Part shown: piece by piece, positions 19,392 through 28,584 of the stretch
Layout: every line of letters begins with the position of its first letter
Position numbering within the stretch: position 1 is the stretch's first letter
Origin: a virus
IMG/VR virus record: IMGVR_UViG_3300030450_002944
Coordinates: 17,308 to 81,307 of that record
Reading direction: 5' to 3' (one strand)
DNA length: 64,000 bases
Program-made: the position numbers and the translations under genes
Notes under the pieces: generated by a model
What the model was told of the DNA's origin: nothing
The model's input: only the letters and a program-made list of their open reading frames with translations
Database searches by the model: none

Positions 19392-22300
19392 ATGCCAAAA
19401 AGTAGAGGAATACAAGGTGGACTTACCAGAGGTCGACTATTTGATACTAATATAAAAGCTACATCTATTGATGAGGATATTTTTACTGATCAAGAGGTAT
19501 TATCTTCTATTGCAGGAGATGATTTAGTATTAGTTCTTGATGTTTCAGAAACACCTGATAAAATTAAATATATTACTAGAACCAACTTTACAGCTGGTAT
19601 TACTACAGTAACAGTTACTGATAACGAATCTACTGCAGAAAATAATTTAATTACATTCGTAGCCGATGCAGCTACTGCAACAGGTGCTCATGGGTTAGAA
19701 ATGGATGGAGATTTCCATTATAATCCAAATACTGGCACTTTAACAGCTACTAATCTTACAGGAACTTTAGGTACAGCATCACAACCTAATGTAACCACTC
19801 TTGCTGGTGTAACAACGATGGGGACTGTATCAAATGCATTAACTCTTACTTTTAGTGATGCAACTTTATATCATGACGCAAATAATGCAGATACCTCATT
19901 TGCAATGGGTACTAGTGCAACTGAAGCATTAAAAATTGAAGTATTAAATGGTGGCTCTAATAAAACAGCAGAATCAATTGCTTTTACTACCTATACAGCA
20001 TCTAGTACAGGAGACCATGGAAAAATTACATTTAGTGTTGACGAAGCAGATGTTATGCTTACGATTGATGATGGTGGAATTTCAATTGCAGAAAGTGGGG
20101 CGTATGAAATAGATGGTACTGCAATATTATCAGATTCATCAGGCACTTTAACATTACAAAATGTAGATGCATTAGATGCTACTACAGAATCTACTATTGA
20201 ATCTGCACTAGATACATTATCTAATCTAACATCAATAGGTTCAACTGGTTCTACAACCAACTTTGTTGCAGGAGATGTAACAGTATATAATGCTGTAAAC
20301 GGTGGAAACCCTAGCGTTAGTTTGGGATCAGGAGCTAATGAGAGATTAGCAATAACTACAACTTATGATACAAGTGCTCAGACTTTAGATAAGGTAGAAT
20401 TTGCTACCCACGCAGCTTCAGGAACTGCAAATAAAGGTAAATTTGTATTTGATGTAGATGGCACAGATATTTTTGATATTGATGATTCAGGTATTAATTT
20501 AGCTTCTGGAAAAACTTTTAGAGTTAATGGAGCTACTACTATTGGAAGTGTTTATGATTTTTCAGATGCAGCAATAGCAGATGGGGATTCAATACTCTTT
20601 TCTGATTCAGATGATAGTAATGCTACTAAAAGAGATGCACTAGCAGACGTTGCAACATTGTTTGCAGGTGCTGGTATGACAGCTACAAGTTCTGTATTAA
20701 ACGTAATCGCAGGTACAGGTATAGATGTAACTTCTGATGCAGTTGCAGTAGATGTTTCCGACTTTATGTCTAATGGTGCTAATAATTATGTTGTAACTGC
20801 AACAGGCACAGATGCTATGAACGCAGAGGCTCAATTAACTTTTGATGGAGATGTGCTTGCAATTACAGGTACAGGTTCAGCAACAGGTAATAAAGATATT
20901 TTAACAATTACAAATGATGCAAATGCTTCTAGTATGACTGCTACTGAAACATCCATCTTATTTAATCAATGGTATTACGATGGTTCTAGTCCAGCAGTAG
21001 CAGATGCTGGTAGAATTTCTATAGGTACTGAAGGAAACTGGACTTCTACTGGTAGTACTCAAGATGCTTACATGGCATTAGAAACTGCACTTAATGGAAC
21101 TGTAACTGAAAATGTTAGAATTACAAGTGCGGGTCTTGTAGGAATTAATAATACAGACCCCGGTAGTTTATTAGATGTTCGTGGAGATGCTGGAGCACCG
21201 GGAATTTTAACTTTATCTACTGCTGAAACAACAGTTGTTGATGGAGATAAATTAGGTAGGATTGATTTCCAAGCTCCTAAAGAAACTGGAGCAGATGCAC
21301 TTCTTGTATCTGCAGCTATTTGGGCAGAATCAGATGTTACTTTTGATGCCACTAACAATGCAACAGATTTAGTTATAGCATTAGGACATTCTGAAGCAGC
21401 AGCAGAAAAATTTAGATTTACAAGTCAAAATGAACTAGGTATAGCAGGAGCTAACTATGGTACTGATGGGCAAGTACTAACTTCAGGTGGTGCTGGAGCT
21501 GCAGTGGCTTGGGAAGATGCTGCAACTGGAGATATTACAGGTGTAACAGCAGGTGTAGGACTTAGTGGAGGTGGAACTTCAGGTGGTGTAACATTAACAC
21601 TAGACTTATCAGAATTAAGTGCAGTAACACCAGCGGCTAGTGATAGCTTTTCAACATTAGATTCAGATGGTGCAAATGAACAACTTACAACAACTGATGC
21701 TCTTGCGACATTATTTGCTGGAACTGGTTTAACAGCATCAAGTGCTGTTATAGGTGTAGATGCTTCACAAGCAATTAATGCATTAACTGGAGGAGATTTA
21801 ACAATATATGATGACCAAAATAATGCTGATGTGTCCTTCAAAATGGGAACAAGTGCGACTGAAGCATTAAGTATAGAGGTTCTTAATGGTGGTAGTGATA
21901 AGATAAACGTAGAAACTAAATTTCAAACGACTACAGGTGATGGCACAGCAAACTATGGTAAGTTTTCATTTTATGTTGATGAAGCAGAGATATTAGACAT
22001 TGATGACGGTGGTATTGATTTAGCTTCTGGTATGACTTTTGCAGTAAATGGCACAGATGTTGTTTCTGCAACTGGTGCTAATACAGCACTTACATCTGTA
22101 TATAACTCAAGTCTTGCAGTTGGATATGGAGCTTCCCACGCTAATATAGATTTTGGAACTGATAACAGTATTATTTTTGATATTGATGGAACATCACAGA
22201 TACAACTAGATGATGGAATATTAAAACCAACTACAGATGTTGATGTTGATTTGGGTACTGCTACTTTAAGATACAAGAGTTTATATGCTCAAAAATTTGC

Positions 22301-22718
22301 AATGGATGCTTCTGCTGATGGAATAGCAGAACATGATTATTCAGGTATAACTGCTTTGCTTAGAGTAGGTGATGGAGCTGATGTAGGAGCTTTTGACTTA
22401 GTATGTATAAGTGATGTGACTAATGAGGTTCAAATAGCAGATGCAGATGCAGTTGCAACATCTAAGGTTATAGGAATAAACCCAAGCAATAGTGCTATTT
22501 CAGACAATTCAGAGGGAATCATATTATTACATGGAATTGTTAGAGATGATTCTTGGAGCTGGACTACTGGGCAAACATTATACCTATCTACAACGGCAGG
22601 AGATATAACGGCTACAGCTCCAACAGGTTCAGGTGATTGTGTTGTTCCTATTGGTGTAGCACTAGAACCAGACATGATATATTTTAATCCAACTCAAAGT
22701 ATTGTTGAATTAGCATAA
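19392..22718 (+). CDS. Long tail fibre protein (1108 aa)
   Basis: Thr/Ala/Gly/Asp-rich beta-repeat protein typical of phage fibres. Three diverged modules of about 87 residues begin near residues 155, 295 and 802; each ends in an IDDxGIxxASG-type strand followed by an xVNGT turn (FDIDDSGINLASGKTF, LDIDDGGIDLASGMTF). The N-terminal 60 residues probably attach to the virion, and the C-terminal 130 (LRYKSLYAQKF onward) form a distinct tip domain. No S74 chaperone here. Likely contacts the host surface. Confidence 0.8.
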   Translation: MPKSRGIQGGLTRGRLFDTNIKATSIDEDIFTDQEVLSSIAGDDLVLVLDVSETPDKIKYITRTNFTAGITTVTVTDNESTAENNLITFVADAATATGAHGLEMDGDFHYNPNTGTLTATNLTGTLGTASQPNVTTLAGVTTMGTVSNALTLTFSDATLYHDANNADTSFAMGTSATEALKIEVLNGGSNKTAESIAFTTYTASSTGDHGKITFSVDEADVMLTIDDGGISIAESGAYEIDGTAILSDSSGTLTLQNVDALDATTESTIESALDTLSNLTSIGSTGSTTNFVAGDVTVYNAVNGGNPSVSLGSGANERLAITTTYDTSAQTLDKVEFATHAASGTANKGKFVFDVDGTDIFDIDDSGINLASGKTFRVNGATTIGSVYDFSDAAIADGDSILFSDSDDSNATKRDALADVATLFAGAGMTATSSVLNVIAGTGIDVTSDAVAVDVSDFMSNGANNYVVTATGTDAMNAEAQLTFDGDVLAITGTGSATGNKDILTITNDANASSMTATETSILFNQWYYDGSSPAVADAGRISIGTEGNWTSTGSTQDAYMALETALNGTVTENVRITSAGLVGINNTDPGSLLDVRGDAGAPGILTLSTAETTVVDGDKLGRIDFQAPKETGADALLVSAAIWAESDVTFDATNNATDLVIALGHSEAAAEKFRFTSQNELGIAGANYGTDGQVLTSGGAGAAVAWEDAATGDITGVTAGVGLSGGGTSGGVTLTLDLSELSAVTPAASDSFSTLDSDGANEQLTTTDALATLFAGTGLTASSAVIGVDASQAINALTGGDLTIYDDQNNADVSFKMGTSATEALSIEVLNGGSDKINVETKFQTTTGDGTANYGKFSFYVDEAEILDIDDGGIDLASGMTFAVNGTDVVSATGANTALTSVYNSSLAVGYGASHANIDFGTDNSIIFDIDGTSQIQLDDGILKPTTDVDVDLGTATLRYKSLYAQKFAMDASADGIAEHDYSGITALLRVGDGADVGAFDLVCISDVTNEVQIADADAVATSKVIGINPSNSAISDNSEGIILLHGIVRDDSWSWTTGQTLYLSTTAGDITATAPTGSGDCVVPIGVALEPDMIYFNPTQSIVELA

Positions 22719-22735
22719 TAGCATAAGGAGAACTT

Positions 22736-25024
22736 ATGGCAGATATAAGTAAAATTAATGGAGTCGATATAGGCGACATTGAAAAAATTAATGGTGCAGA
22801 TAAAGGTGACCTAGAGAAATTCAATACTGGAGAAGTACCTGCATCACAAACAGATCCAAGTGTTTCAGCATTAACAAACTACCAATTTGATTCTGGAGAT
22901 GCTAAAAATGGGGCAATGGCATATAGCCCAGATGATTCTACACTAGGTGTTGCATACTGTGATGGTGGGAACAGTAGTTATCCTACAGTAAGATTAGGAA
23001 CTTTATCAGGTACAACAATTACATGGGGAAATGAGACAGTTTGTGAGTCTGCGTCATGTGGACCAATGGGGCTTGCATATGATACAAATGTTGATAGATA
23101 TGTGGTAGCTTGGCAGGTAAGTGGTTCAGGTAACGCCCCTAAAGTAGCAGGAGCAAGTGTGGAAAGTGGACCAGTTATAGGTAGCCTACAAACAGATTCA
23201 CTCTCACAAGTAAGTGGTAAAGGTGATGGAAAAACACCTGAAGGTAATATGCTTATTTACGACCCAGCAGGTTCAAGAACGCTTTTATATTTTGGTAGGT
23301 CAGGTAGTCATAACATGGACCAAGATGATATTTTTCCAATTACATTTGATGATGTAGGTAGTGATAATAGTGTAACAATTAATTCAGCTACAACAGTATC
23401 AAATAGTGGTGCAGATTATACACAAGCAATGTCTTTGGCTTATGATGCATCAGCAAATAAAGTAGTAGGTATATATCAAGGTAGGGGTTCTCCATATAAA
23501 GTAACTGCTTTTGTAGTGTCAGGCACAGGTACAACTGTAACTGCGAATACAGGAGTAGAATATGCAAATACAAGCATAATGTGCCATAATGGAGACTCTG
23601 GTGGAAGTAGTTTAAATAGGCACAGAGCAGATAATTCACAATTGTTAGTTCATGTAAACGGAGTAAATCATTGCCTGCTTTTTGATGATAGTGATGATAC
23701 ATATGTTTTAACTGGATTTACAGTATCTGGAACCACACCAACTTGGCTAGTTGATTCACACCAAAGTAAACCAATAAGGTCAAATGATATACTCAACCAA
23801 TTTGACGCTGAACTTAGTTATGGTGATGATGATGACCGGGATGGTGGAGGCGAAGATGAATATGCTACCTATGGTTTATTTGCTAACTCTGGTAGAAACA
23901 GATTTGCACTTGCAGGTCCAGAAGATAAAAGCGACACAGGTGATATGAATGTAGTTGGCGTAGAATATGCTGCTGCTACTGGGTATCATTTTATTGGTGG
24001 GTATTTAGAATTGCATAGTGAACAGGTGCATTTTAATTATGGAGATGTAGATATAAACAACGATTCATGGTATTCAAAACATGCTTTAATAACAGGGCAA
24101 CCTATTGATGATAGTGGGGGTTATGTATTAGCCTTTGACCCCGGTGTAGGGCAAAGAGCTACTAGTGGTGCTATATGGAGTTTATCAAGTGCAACACTAA
24201 GTACTGCACGAAGTAGAAACGGTATAGGAATAGGAACTTCAAGAATTGCAAGTATGACGGGTGGTGGAACTAATACAAGTGCTACTAAATTAGTCAGTAC
24301 AGAGGAATATAATGGTAGTACCATTACTGCTGGTGGTAATATGGCAACTGCGAGAATGGCACCATCAGGAACAGGAACATTAACAGCAGGTTTAGTATTA
24401 GGTGGTACAACTGCATCTGGAGAAGTATTAACTACAGAAGAATATGATGGCTCATCTTTTAGTAGTGGGGGAACTGCTAATGTAGTTGGTGGCGAACAAG
24501 CTGGCATGTGTGGCACTCAAACTTCTGCGATAGCAGCAGGTGGTTATGTGGGTAGCTACGCTACTCAAATAGAAACATACAATGGTAGTTCTTGGTCAGA
24601 TACGGGTGCAGATTTGGATGATGGTAAGGGATATCTGGGAGCTGCTGGAACTTCAAGTGATTGCATATTTTTTGGAGGTACAGGTAGTGGTGGTGGTGCA
24701 AATAGACAAAGAACAGAAGGCTGGGATGGAAGTTCATTAACAACATTAAACAGTATGTCCAATGGTAGAAATGTATTCCAATCTGCTGGAACTAGAAATG
24801 ATGTTGTCTTAACTGGGGGTAGTAGATATTCAAATAATGATGGAGAGGTTTGGAATGGTACGTCTTGGGCAGCATCCTCTACAAATGGTCTTTCAGGTGC
24901 AGATTTATATTCATCATCAGACAATGTAGATTGTAGTGGTACATCTGCTGCCGTATTTTTTGGTGGTGGTACAGCTACTGGTTATGGCGATGCAACTAAT
25001 AGAATAGCACATTACGATAGGTAA
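22736..25024 (+). CDS. Fibre with kelch-like beta-propeller repeats (762 aa)
   Basis: Starts with paired KINGVDIGDIEKINGADKG repeats, a common N-terminal fibre-attachment signature. Residues about 30-490 are beta-rich with GDDDDRDGGGEDE near 365, a possible Ca2+ loop. From about residue 495 onward, kelch-like units recur (STEEYNGSTITAGGNMATAR, TTEEYDGSSF, IETYNGSSW, GGTGSGGG), forming a propeller as seen in many environmental phage fibres. Probable receptor-binding or second fibre; ATG has AAGGAG upstream. Confidence 0.8.
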   Translation: MADISKINGVDIGDIEKINGADKGDLEKFNTGEVPASQTDPSVSALTNYQFDSGDAKNGAMAYSPDDSTLGVAYCDGGNSSYPTVRLGTLSGTTITWGNETVCESASCGPMGLAYDTNVDRYVVAWQVSGSGNAPKVAGASVESGPVIGSLQTDSLSQVSGKGDGKTPEGNMLIYDPAGSRTLLYFGRSGSHNMDQDDIFPITFDDVGSDNSVTINSATTVSNSGADYTQAMSLAYDASANKVVGIYQGRGSPYKVTAFVVSGTGTTVTANTGVEYANTSIMCHNGDSGGSSLNRHRADNSQLLVHVNGVNHCLLFDDSDDTYVLTGFTVSGTTPTWLVDSHQSKPIRSNDILNQFDAELSYGDDDDRDGGGEDEYATYGLFANSGRNRFALAGPEDKSDTGDMNVVGVEYAAATGYHFIGGYLELHSEQVHFNYGDVDINNDSWYSKHALITGQPIDDSGGYVLAFDPGVGQRATSGAIWSLSSATLSTARSRNGIGIGTSRIASMTGGGTNTSATKLVSTEEYNGSTITAGGNMATARMAPSGTGTLTAGLVLGGTTASGEVLTTEEYDGSSFSSGGTANVVGGEQAGMCGTQTSAIAAGGYVGSYATQIETYNGSSWSDTGADLDDGKGYLGAAGTSSDCIFFGGTGSGGGANRQRTEGWDGSSLTTLNSMSNGRNVFQSAGTRNDVVLTGGSRYSNNDGEVWNGTSWAASSTNGLSGADLYSSSDNVDCSGTSAAVFFGGGTATGYGDATNRIAHYDR

Positions 25025-25028
25025 AATT

Positions 25029-25319
25029 ATGATTTATTTTTATGGACAACAAATAACTGAATATACACACAGTGATGCAAAAAGATTTAAACTTACAGGG
25101 TATCCGGGTGACATCTATAAAGCAGTAGATAATGCTGATTATGGTGGTGGCGTAGAACATTGTACAGAGTGGGTAAATAAATATAGTTATACAATTAAAA
25201 CAAAAGCAGAAGCACAAGAACTAGTAAATGCTGGTATAATAGAAGAGAATAATAAATATAGCAATGATGCCTTAATAGGTGGAGAGAAACCAGTACAAGG
25301 AGAGATAACACTTGAATAA
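25029..25319 (+). CDS. Hypothetical fibre-operon protein (96 aa)
   Basis: Follows the kelch fibre by four bases. Aromatic-rich N-terminus (MIYFYGQQITEYTHSDAKR), then a helix (TKAEAQELVNAGIIEE). Could be a fibre assembly factor by position; no family recognised. Confidence 0.65.
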   Translation: MIYFYGQQITEYTHSDAKRFKLTGYPGDIYKAVDNADYGGGVEHCTEWVNKYSYTIKTKAEAQELVNAGIIEENNKYSNDALIGGEKPVQGEITLE

Positions 25320-25956
25320 TTTTCCAATGTTAAAAAAAGAAGATAATAACTTCTTAAAAGAATTAAAAAAAGAATTAGAAGCAACACATAATAAAGTACA
25401 GATATACAGAACTGAAACAGAAATGCGATATTCTGTTTTAAATGATGCTAGCTTTCCTACAAAAGCCAGTAAATATTGGCAATGTGTTAGAGAACAAGAT
25501 GTTTTTTATACTAATTTAAGAGAAGAATCTTATGCATATAGAAAACTTTTAGTTGAAATACAAAAAATAGAAAGAGCAATAAAAAACGAACAGGATGATT
25601 TAGAGATAGAATTACTGGAAATAGGACTTGAACAAAAATTATGGGAAAAAGAAGAAAGAGAAAGAATGGGTAAAGATAGAGTAAGAGAAATAGAACATTG
25701 GTCTAGGCTTAAAAAAGAACTAGATGATGGTTCATTCGATACAAAAAATGTTAATGTACATCAAAAAGAATCATTAAAGCTACAGTTACAAGAGAGAGCA
25801 AAAAACTTAACACCGGGCAGTTCTCAAGGGGAAGCATTAAATGTAATAGGTCCTCTTAAAACAATAGACCCAGAGTTTAGAAACCAACTTGAAGCACAAG
25901 AGAGGATAGCTCTTGAGGCAAACAAAAGGCAGGCATTAAATGGCAAAAATAATTAG
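25312..25956 (+). CDS. Hypothetical coiled-coil protein (214 aa)
   Basis: TTG start at 25312 has AGGAGAG eight to nine bases upstream and overlaps the previous stop; an ATG at 25327 is the alternative. Nearly all helix with Lys/Glu heptads (QKLWEKEERERMGKDRVRE). Likely a structural or chaperone component for the fibres (position only). Confidence 0.65.
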   Translation: MNNFPMLKKEDNNFLKELKKELEATHNKVQIYRTETEMRYSVLNDASFPTKASKYWQCVREQDVFYTNLREESYAYRKLLVEIQKIERAIKNEQDDLEIELLEIGLEQKLWEKEERERMGKDRVREIEHWSRLKKELDDGSFDTKNVNVHQKESLKLQLQERAKNLTPGSSQGEALNVIGPLKTIDPEFRNQLEAQERIALEANKRQALNGKNN

Positions 25957-26248
25957 AAGAAAGTCTGATAATAAGGTATTTTACTGTTTAGATAATGCAG
26001 AAACTGCTGACCTTACATCTACAGTATTTAATTTTACACTAGATAATGGTGGAAGAACATTAACAGCATTAGACATAAACTCATCTACACACGAACTACT
26101 AACTGGTATTACACCACCCACAACATTTACTGGAAGTGGCGTTTTTACTTATGATGGAAGTTCATGGACAATAGATACTGACTTGTTAAATAAGATTAAT
26201 GCAGGTAGAACAATACACGATAGCCCTAATATAGTAGCAGAAGTTTAA
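25940..26248 (+). CDS. Small beta-rich fibre-associated protein (102 aa)
   Basis: Begins MAKIIRRKSDNKVFYCLD and continues with beta strands and Thr/Gly turns (FTGSGVFTYDGSSWTID), resembling fibre tips or small carbohydrate-contacting domains. Overlaps the end of the coiled-coil gene by 17 bases. Last gene of the fibre group. Confidence 0.65.
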   Translation: MAKIIRRKSDNKVFYCLDNAETADLTSTVFNFTLDNGGRTLTALDINSSTHELLTGITPPTTFTGSGVFTYDGSSWTIDTDLLNKINAGRTIHDSPNIVAEV

Positions 26249-26286
26249 ATATTTAGTGGAAAAAAGTCGTAAATCTATAGAAAATT

Positions 26287-26298
26287 AGTATAATAGTA
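26287..26298 (+). promoter_or_regulatory. Candidate late -10 motif, copy 5
   Basis: AGTATAATAGTA in the gap after the fibre group, 9 bp ahead of the host-type promoter P8; the two classes are stacked. Confidence 0.5.
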
Positions 26299-26306
26299 AG
26301 AGAGGG

Positions 26307-26336
26307 TTGACTTAGGTATAAGGATTATGATATAAT
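26307..26336 (+). promoter_or_regulatory. Sigma70-type promoter P8
   Basis: TTGACT (26307-26312), 18-bp spacer ending in TATGA, TATAAT (26331-26336), 21 bp before the ATG at 26358. Confidence 0.8.
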
Positions 26337-26357
26337 TACTTATAGGGAGGTCTACTA

Positions 26358-26714
26358 ATGAAGACATTATATAGTAAATGGACTAAAGAAGAGTATAAGG
26401 TTGCAGAAGTAACTTATAAAACACACTTCAAAAGAACTAAGACAGTTGAAGCGAAAATACGGAGATATGAAAAAAGTCATATCCCTTATTTTTTAACTAC
26501 AAATGCTTTAGAAAATGAGAAGGTGCAATGGACAACTAAAAATTTTACCTATGAAGGTATGGATGAAAGAGTTTTTGATAAAGAAGAAGAACTTTTTATA
26601 GATAGTGCAGGTTGGGTAATACAAAAAGGTAAACTTTTAAGATATAATAATGGGAAATCAATCCATATAAAGAATTTACTGCCTGAATTATGGGCAACAA
26701 AGAATAGAAAATAG
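26358..26714 (+). CDS. Hypothetical protein (118 aa)
   Basis: Basic N-terminal half (YKTHFKRTKTVEAKIRRYEKS) and mixed C-terminal half. GGGAGGT precedes the ATG. Its own early-type promoter within the late block is unusual and suggests expression at a different time from the tail genes. No family recognised. Confidence 0.75.
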   Translation: MKTLYSKWTKEEYKVAEVTYKTHFKRTKTVEAKIRRYEKSHIPYFLTTNALENEKVQWTTKNFTYEGMDERVFDKEEELFIDSAGWVIQKGKLLRYNNGKSIHIKNLLPELWATKNRK

Positions 26715-26725
26715 GAGGACATAAT

Positions 26726-26980
26726 ATGTCAGAGACTAATGAAGTTAAAGAGATAGATATAACTAATGATCTAGGTTTACTAGAAAAAGAAATAGGGAAT
26801 ATTTCTGAACAACTTAGACAAGTAGATGAGAATAGAATGCAACTAATAACTAAGTTACAACAAATACAGGGAGCGGCTGCTTATTTAAGAGGCAAACAAG
26901 ACCCAACACCTGAAGAAAATGTAGCAGCAGTATTGGATGAAGAAGAAAAGTCTGAGGAGGAATCAACAGATAATAAATAA
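26726..26980 (+). CDS. Hypothetical small coiled-coil protein (84 aa)
   Basis: Heptad-patterned helix (LLEKEIGNISEQLRQVDENR) in residues 17-60 and a very acidic tail. Preceded by AGGAGG. The size and pattern fit a small phage head or connector accessory, but no family is recognised. Confidence 0.7.
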   Translation: MSETNEVKEIDITNDLGLLEKEIGNISEQLRQVDENRMQLITKLQQIQGAAAYLRGKQDPTPEENVAAVLDEEEKSEEESTDNK

Positions 26981-26992
26981 TAGGAGGGTTAA

Positions 26993-28111
26993 ATGCCATC
27001 TACTGTAGAACAATATTTTGACATCGTAGAAGTTTATGATGGTAGTTCATTTACAGATAGGACATTAGAAGCACAGTCACCAGCTGGTACTGCATTTTCC
27101 GTATTAGCAGGCACTGATGACTTTTTATATTTAGGAGATGCGTCTAAATTTGATATGGCTTTGTTTGATATAGACACAGCTGGTAGTCTAGGCACGCTTA
27201 AATATGAATACTATAATGGTTCTGCATGGAAGGAATTTATACCTTTGTCTGGAACATATCAACATGATCCTGATGATAACGAATATACTGCTTATGGATT
27301 TGATGAAGATGGAGCTGAAACATTTCCAGTAAATAGGTTAGGTAATTGGGCTGAAGTAGCTATTGATGGTGAATCAGCTTTTTGGATTAGGATTAGTAGC
27401 CCAACTTCTGTATCAACTGCACCCACTATAAAGAGTATTAGAAAACGTGGAGTACAAGCATATTGTACAACAGCAGATGTATTTCAATTATTACAACTAG
27501 GAAATGTAATAGGGGGAGATAACTTTACCTCATCTACAACACCTAGTCTAGCTACAGTAGAAAATTTTATTCATGAAGCTCAATCTAAAATAGATTATTA
27601 CACAAGAAAATCTTGGAGACCTAATATAGTTTATAATGAATATCATGAATTTAATCTTAATGGATTTAAATTAGACAGATTAGATCCATACAAAGTAATA
27701 AAAGTTCAAATATGGAATGGTGGAAACTGGGATAGTAAAAGTCCCGGAAGAAAAAGTGATTTCTTCCTAATTCCAAATACAGGAATGGTACAATTTTCTA
27801 GATATTTCTTACTTCCTGCAAGATTCACATCTTACAATGCTCCAGTTTGGAGATGGGGAGGTGGAGAATTCACAATGCCTGTTAAGGTAACTTATTTATA
27901 TGGTCGAGATTTAACAACAGACGGTAGAGATGGACCTCTAATTACAGATGTATGTAAAAAATTAGCAGCTATTGATGTACTTAGAGACGCTGATTTTGGT
28001 GGTGTAACAGTGAGTGGTATGGATAGAGTACAATTATCTCAAAAAATTGATGGTTGGACTGCTGAAACACTAGAAATTATGGATTCTCTCCGATCATTTG
28101 AGGTATTTTAA
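26993..28111 (+). CDS. Head-tail connector/adaptor fused to a beta domain (372 aa)
   Basis: Residues 1-150 are beta-rich (YDGSSFTDRTL, LKYEYYNGSAWKEF). Residues about 155-372 begin YCTTADVFQLLQLG and continue with ATVENFIHEAQSKIDYYTRK, the helical pattern of adaptor proteins of the SPP1 gp15/HK97 gp6 type that bind the portal ring. The following gene overlaps by one base and looks like the next connector component. Assignment rests on pattern and gene order. Confidence 0.65.
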   Translation: MPSTVEQYFDIVEVYDGSSFTDRTLEAQSPAGTAFSVLAGTDDFLYLGDASKFDMALFDIDTAGSLGTLKYEYYNGSAWKEFIPLSGTYQHDPDDNEYTAYGFDEDGAETFPVNRLGNWAEVAIDGESAFWIRISSPTSVSTAPTIKSIRKRGVQAYCTTADVFQLLQLGNVIGGDNFTSSTTPSLATVENFIHEAQSKIDYYTRKSWRPNIVYNEYHEFNLNGFKLDRLDPYKVIKVQIWNGGNWDSKSPGRKSDFFLIPNTGMVQFSRYFLLPARFTSYNAPVWRWGGGEFTMPVKVTYLYGRDLTTDGRDGPLITDVCKKLAAIDVLRDADFGGVTVSGMDRVQLSQKIDGWTAETLEIMDSLRSFEVF

Positions 28112-28548
28112 TGGCTAATGAACCAATGCCAGCTAAAGAATTTACTGATGAATTAAATTCACAATGGAATGCAAGTAATGTTACTGAACCTAATTATATT
28201 GTGGTTACAGGGGCAAGCGAACAACTAAGATATGATCTTAATAAAGGAGATTATATTATTGCTGGTCCCGGAAGTCCTGAAATTCAAGAAATTCCTATTG
28301 GAAACCATAAATATGGGGATAGAATTTATGCTGTAGATTTAGAATTATATACTAATGATAGTCGTCAAAGACTATATAATTTAATGCAAGAGGTAAGACG
28401 AATATGTCATGCTAGACGACATAGTTTAACTAATTTTCAGAGGGTAACCTTTGAGAGTTTTTCTGAAGATATGGACGAAAACGTCAATGTTTGGAGCGGT
28501 ACTATTGGAATTGAGTTAGAAAATAGCTCTGTTTTGTTGGAAACTTAA
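28111..28548 (+). CDS. Tail completion / neck protein (145 aa)
   Basis: Position (after the adaptor, before the tail tube), length and a pattern of an IPIGNHKYGDRIYAVDLELY strand pair plus a helix RQRLYNLMQEVRRICHARR fit gp17/SPP1-type tail terminator or neck proteins. The start overlaps the previous stop (TAATGG). Function inferred from order and fold pattern. Confidence 0.65.
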   Translation: MANEPMPAKEFTDELNSQWNASNVTEPNYIVVTGASEQLRYDLNKGDYIIAGPGSPEIQEIPIGNHKYGDRIYAVDLELYTNDSRQRLYNLMQEVRRICHARRHSLTNFQRVTFESFSEDMDENVNVWSGTIGIELENSSVLLET

Positions 28549-28556
28549 GTAATTCT

Positions 28557-28569
28557 AGTATAATATATA
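28557..28569 (+). promoter_or_regulatory. Candidate late -10 motif, copy 6
   Basis: AGTATAATATATA in the 36-bp gap before the tail tube gene, matching the need for very high expression of that protein. Confidence 0.5.
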
Positions 28570-28584
28570 TGAGGAGAAAATAAT

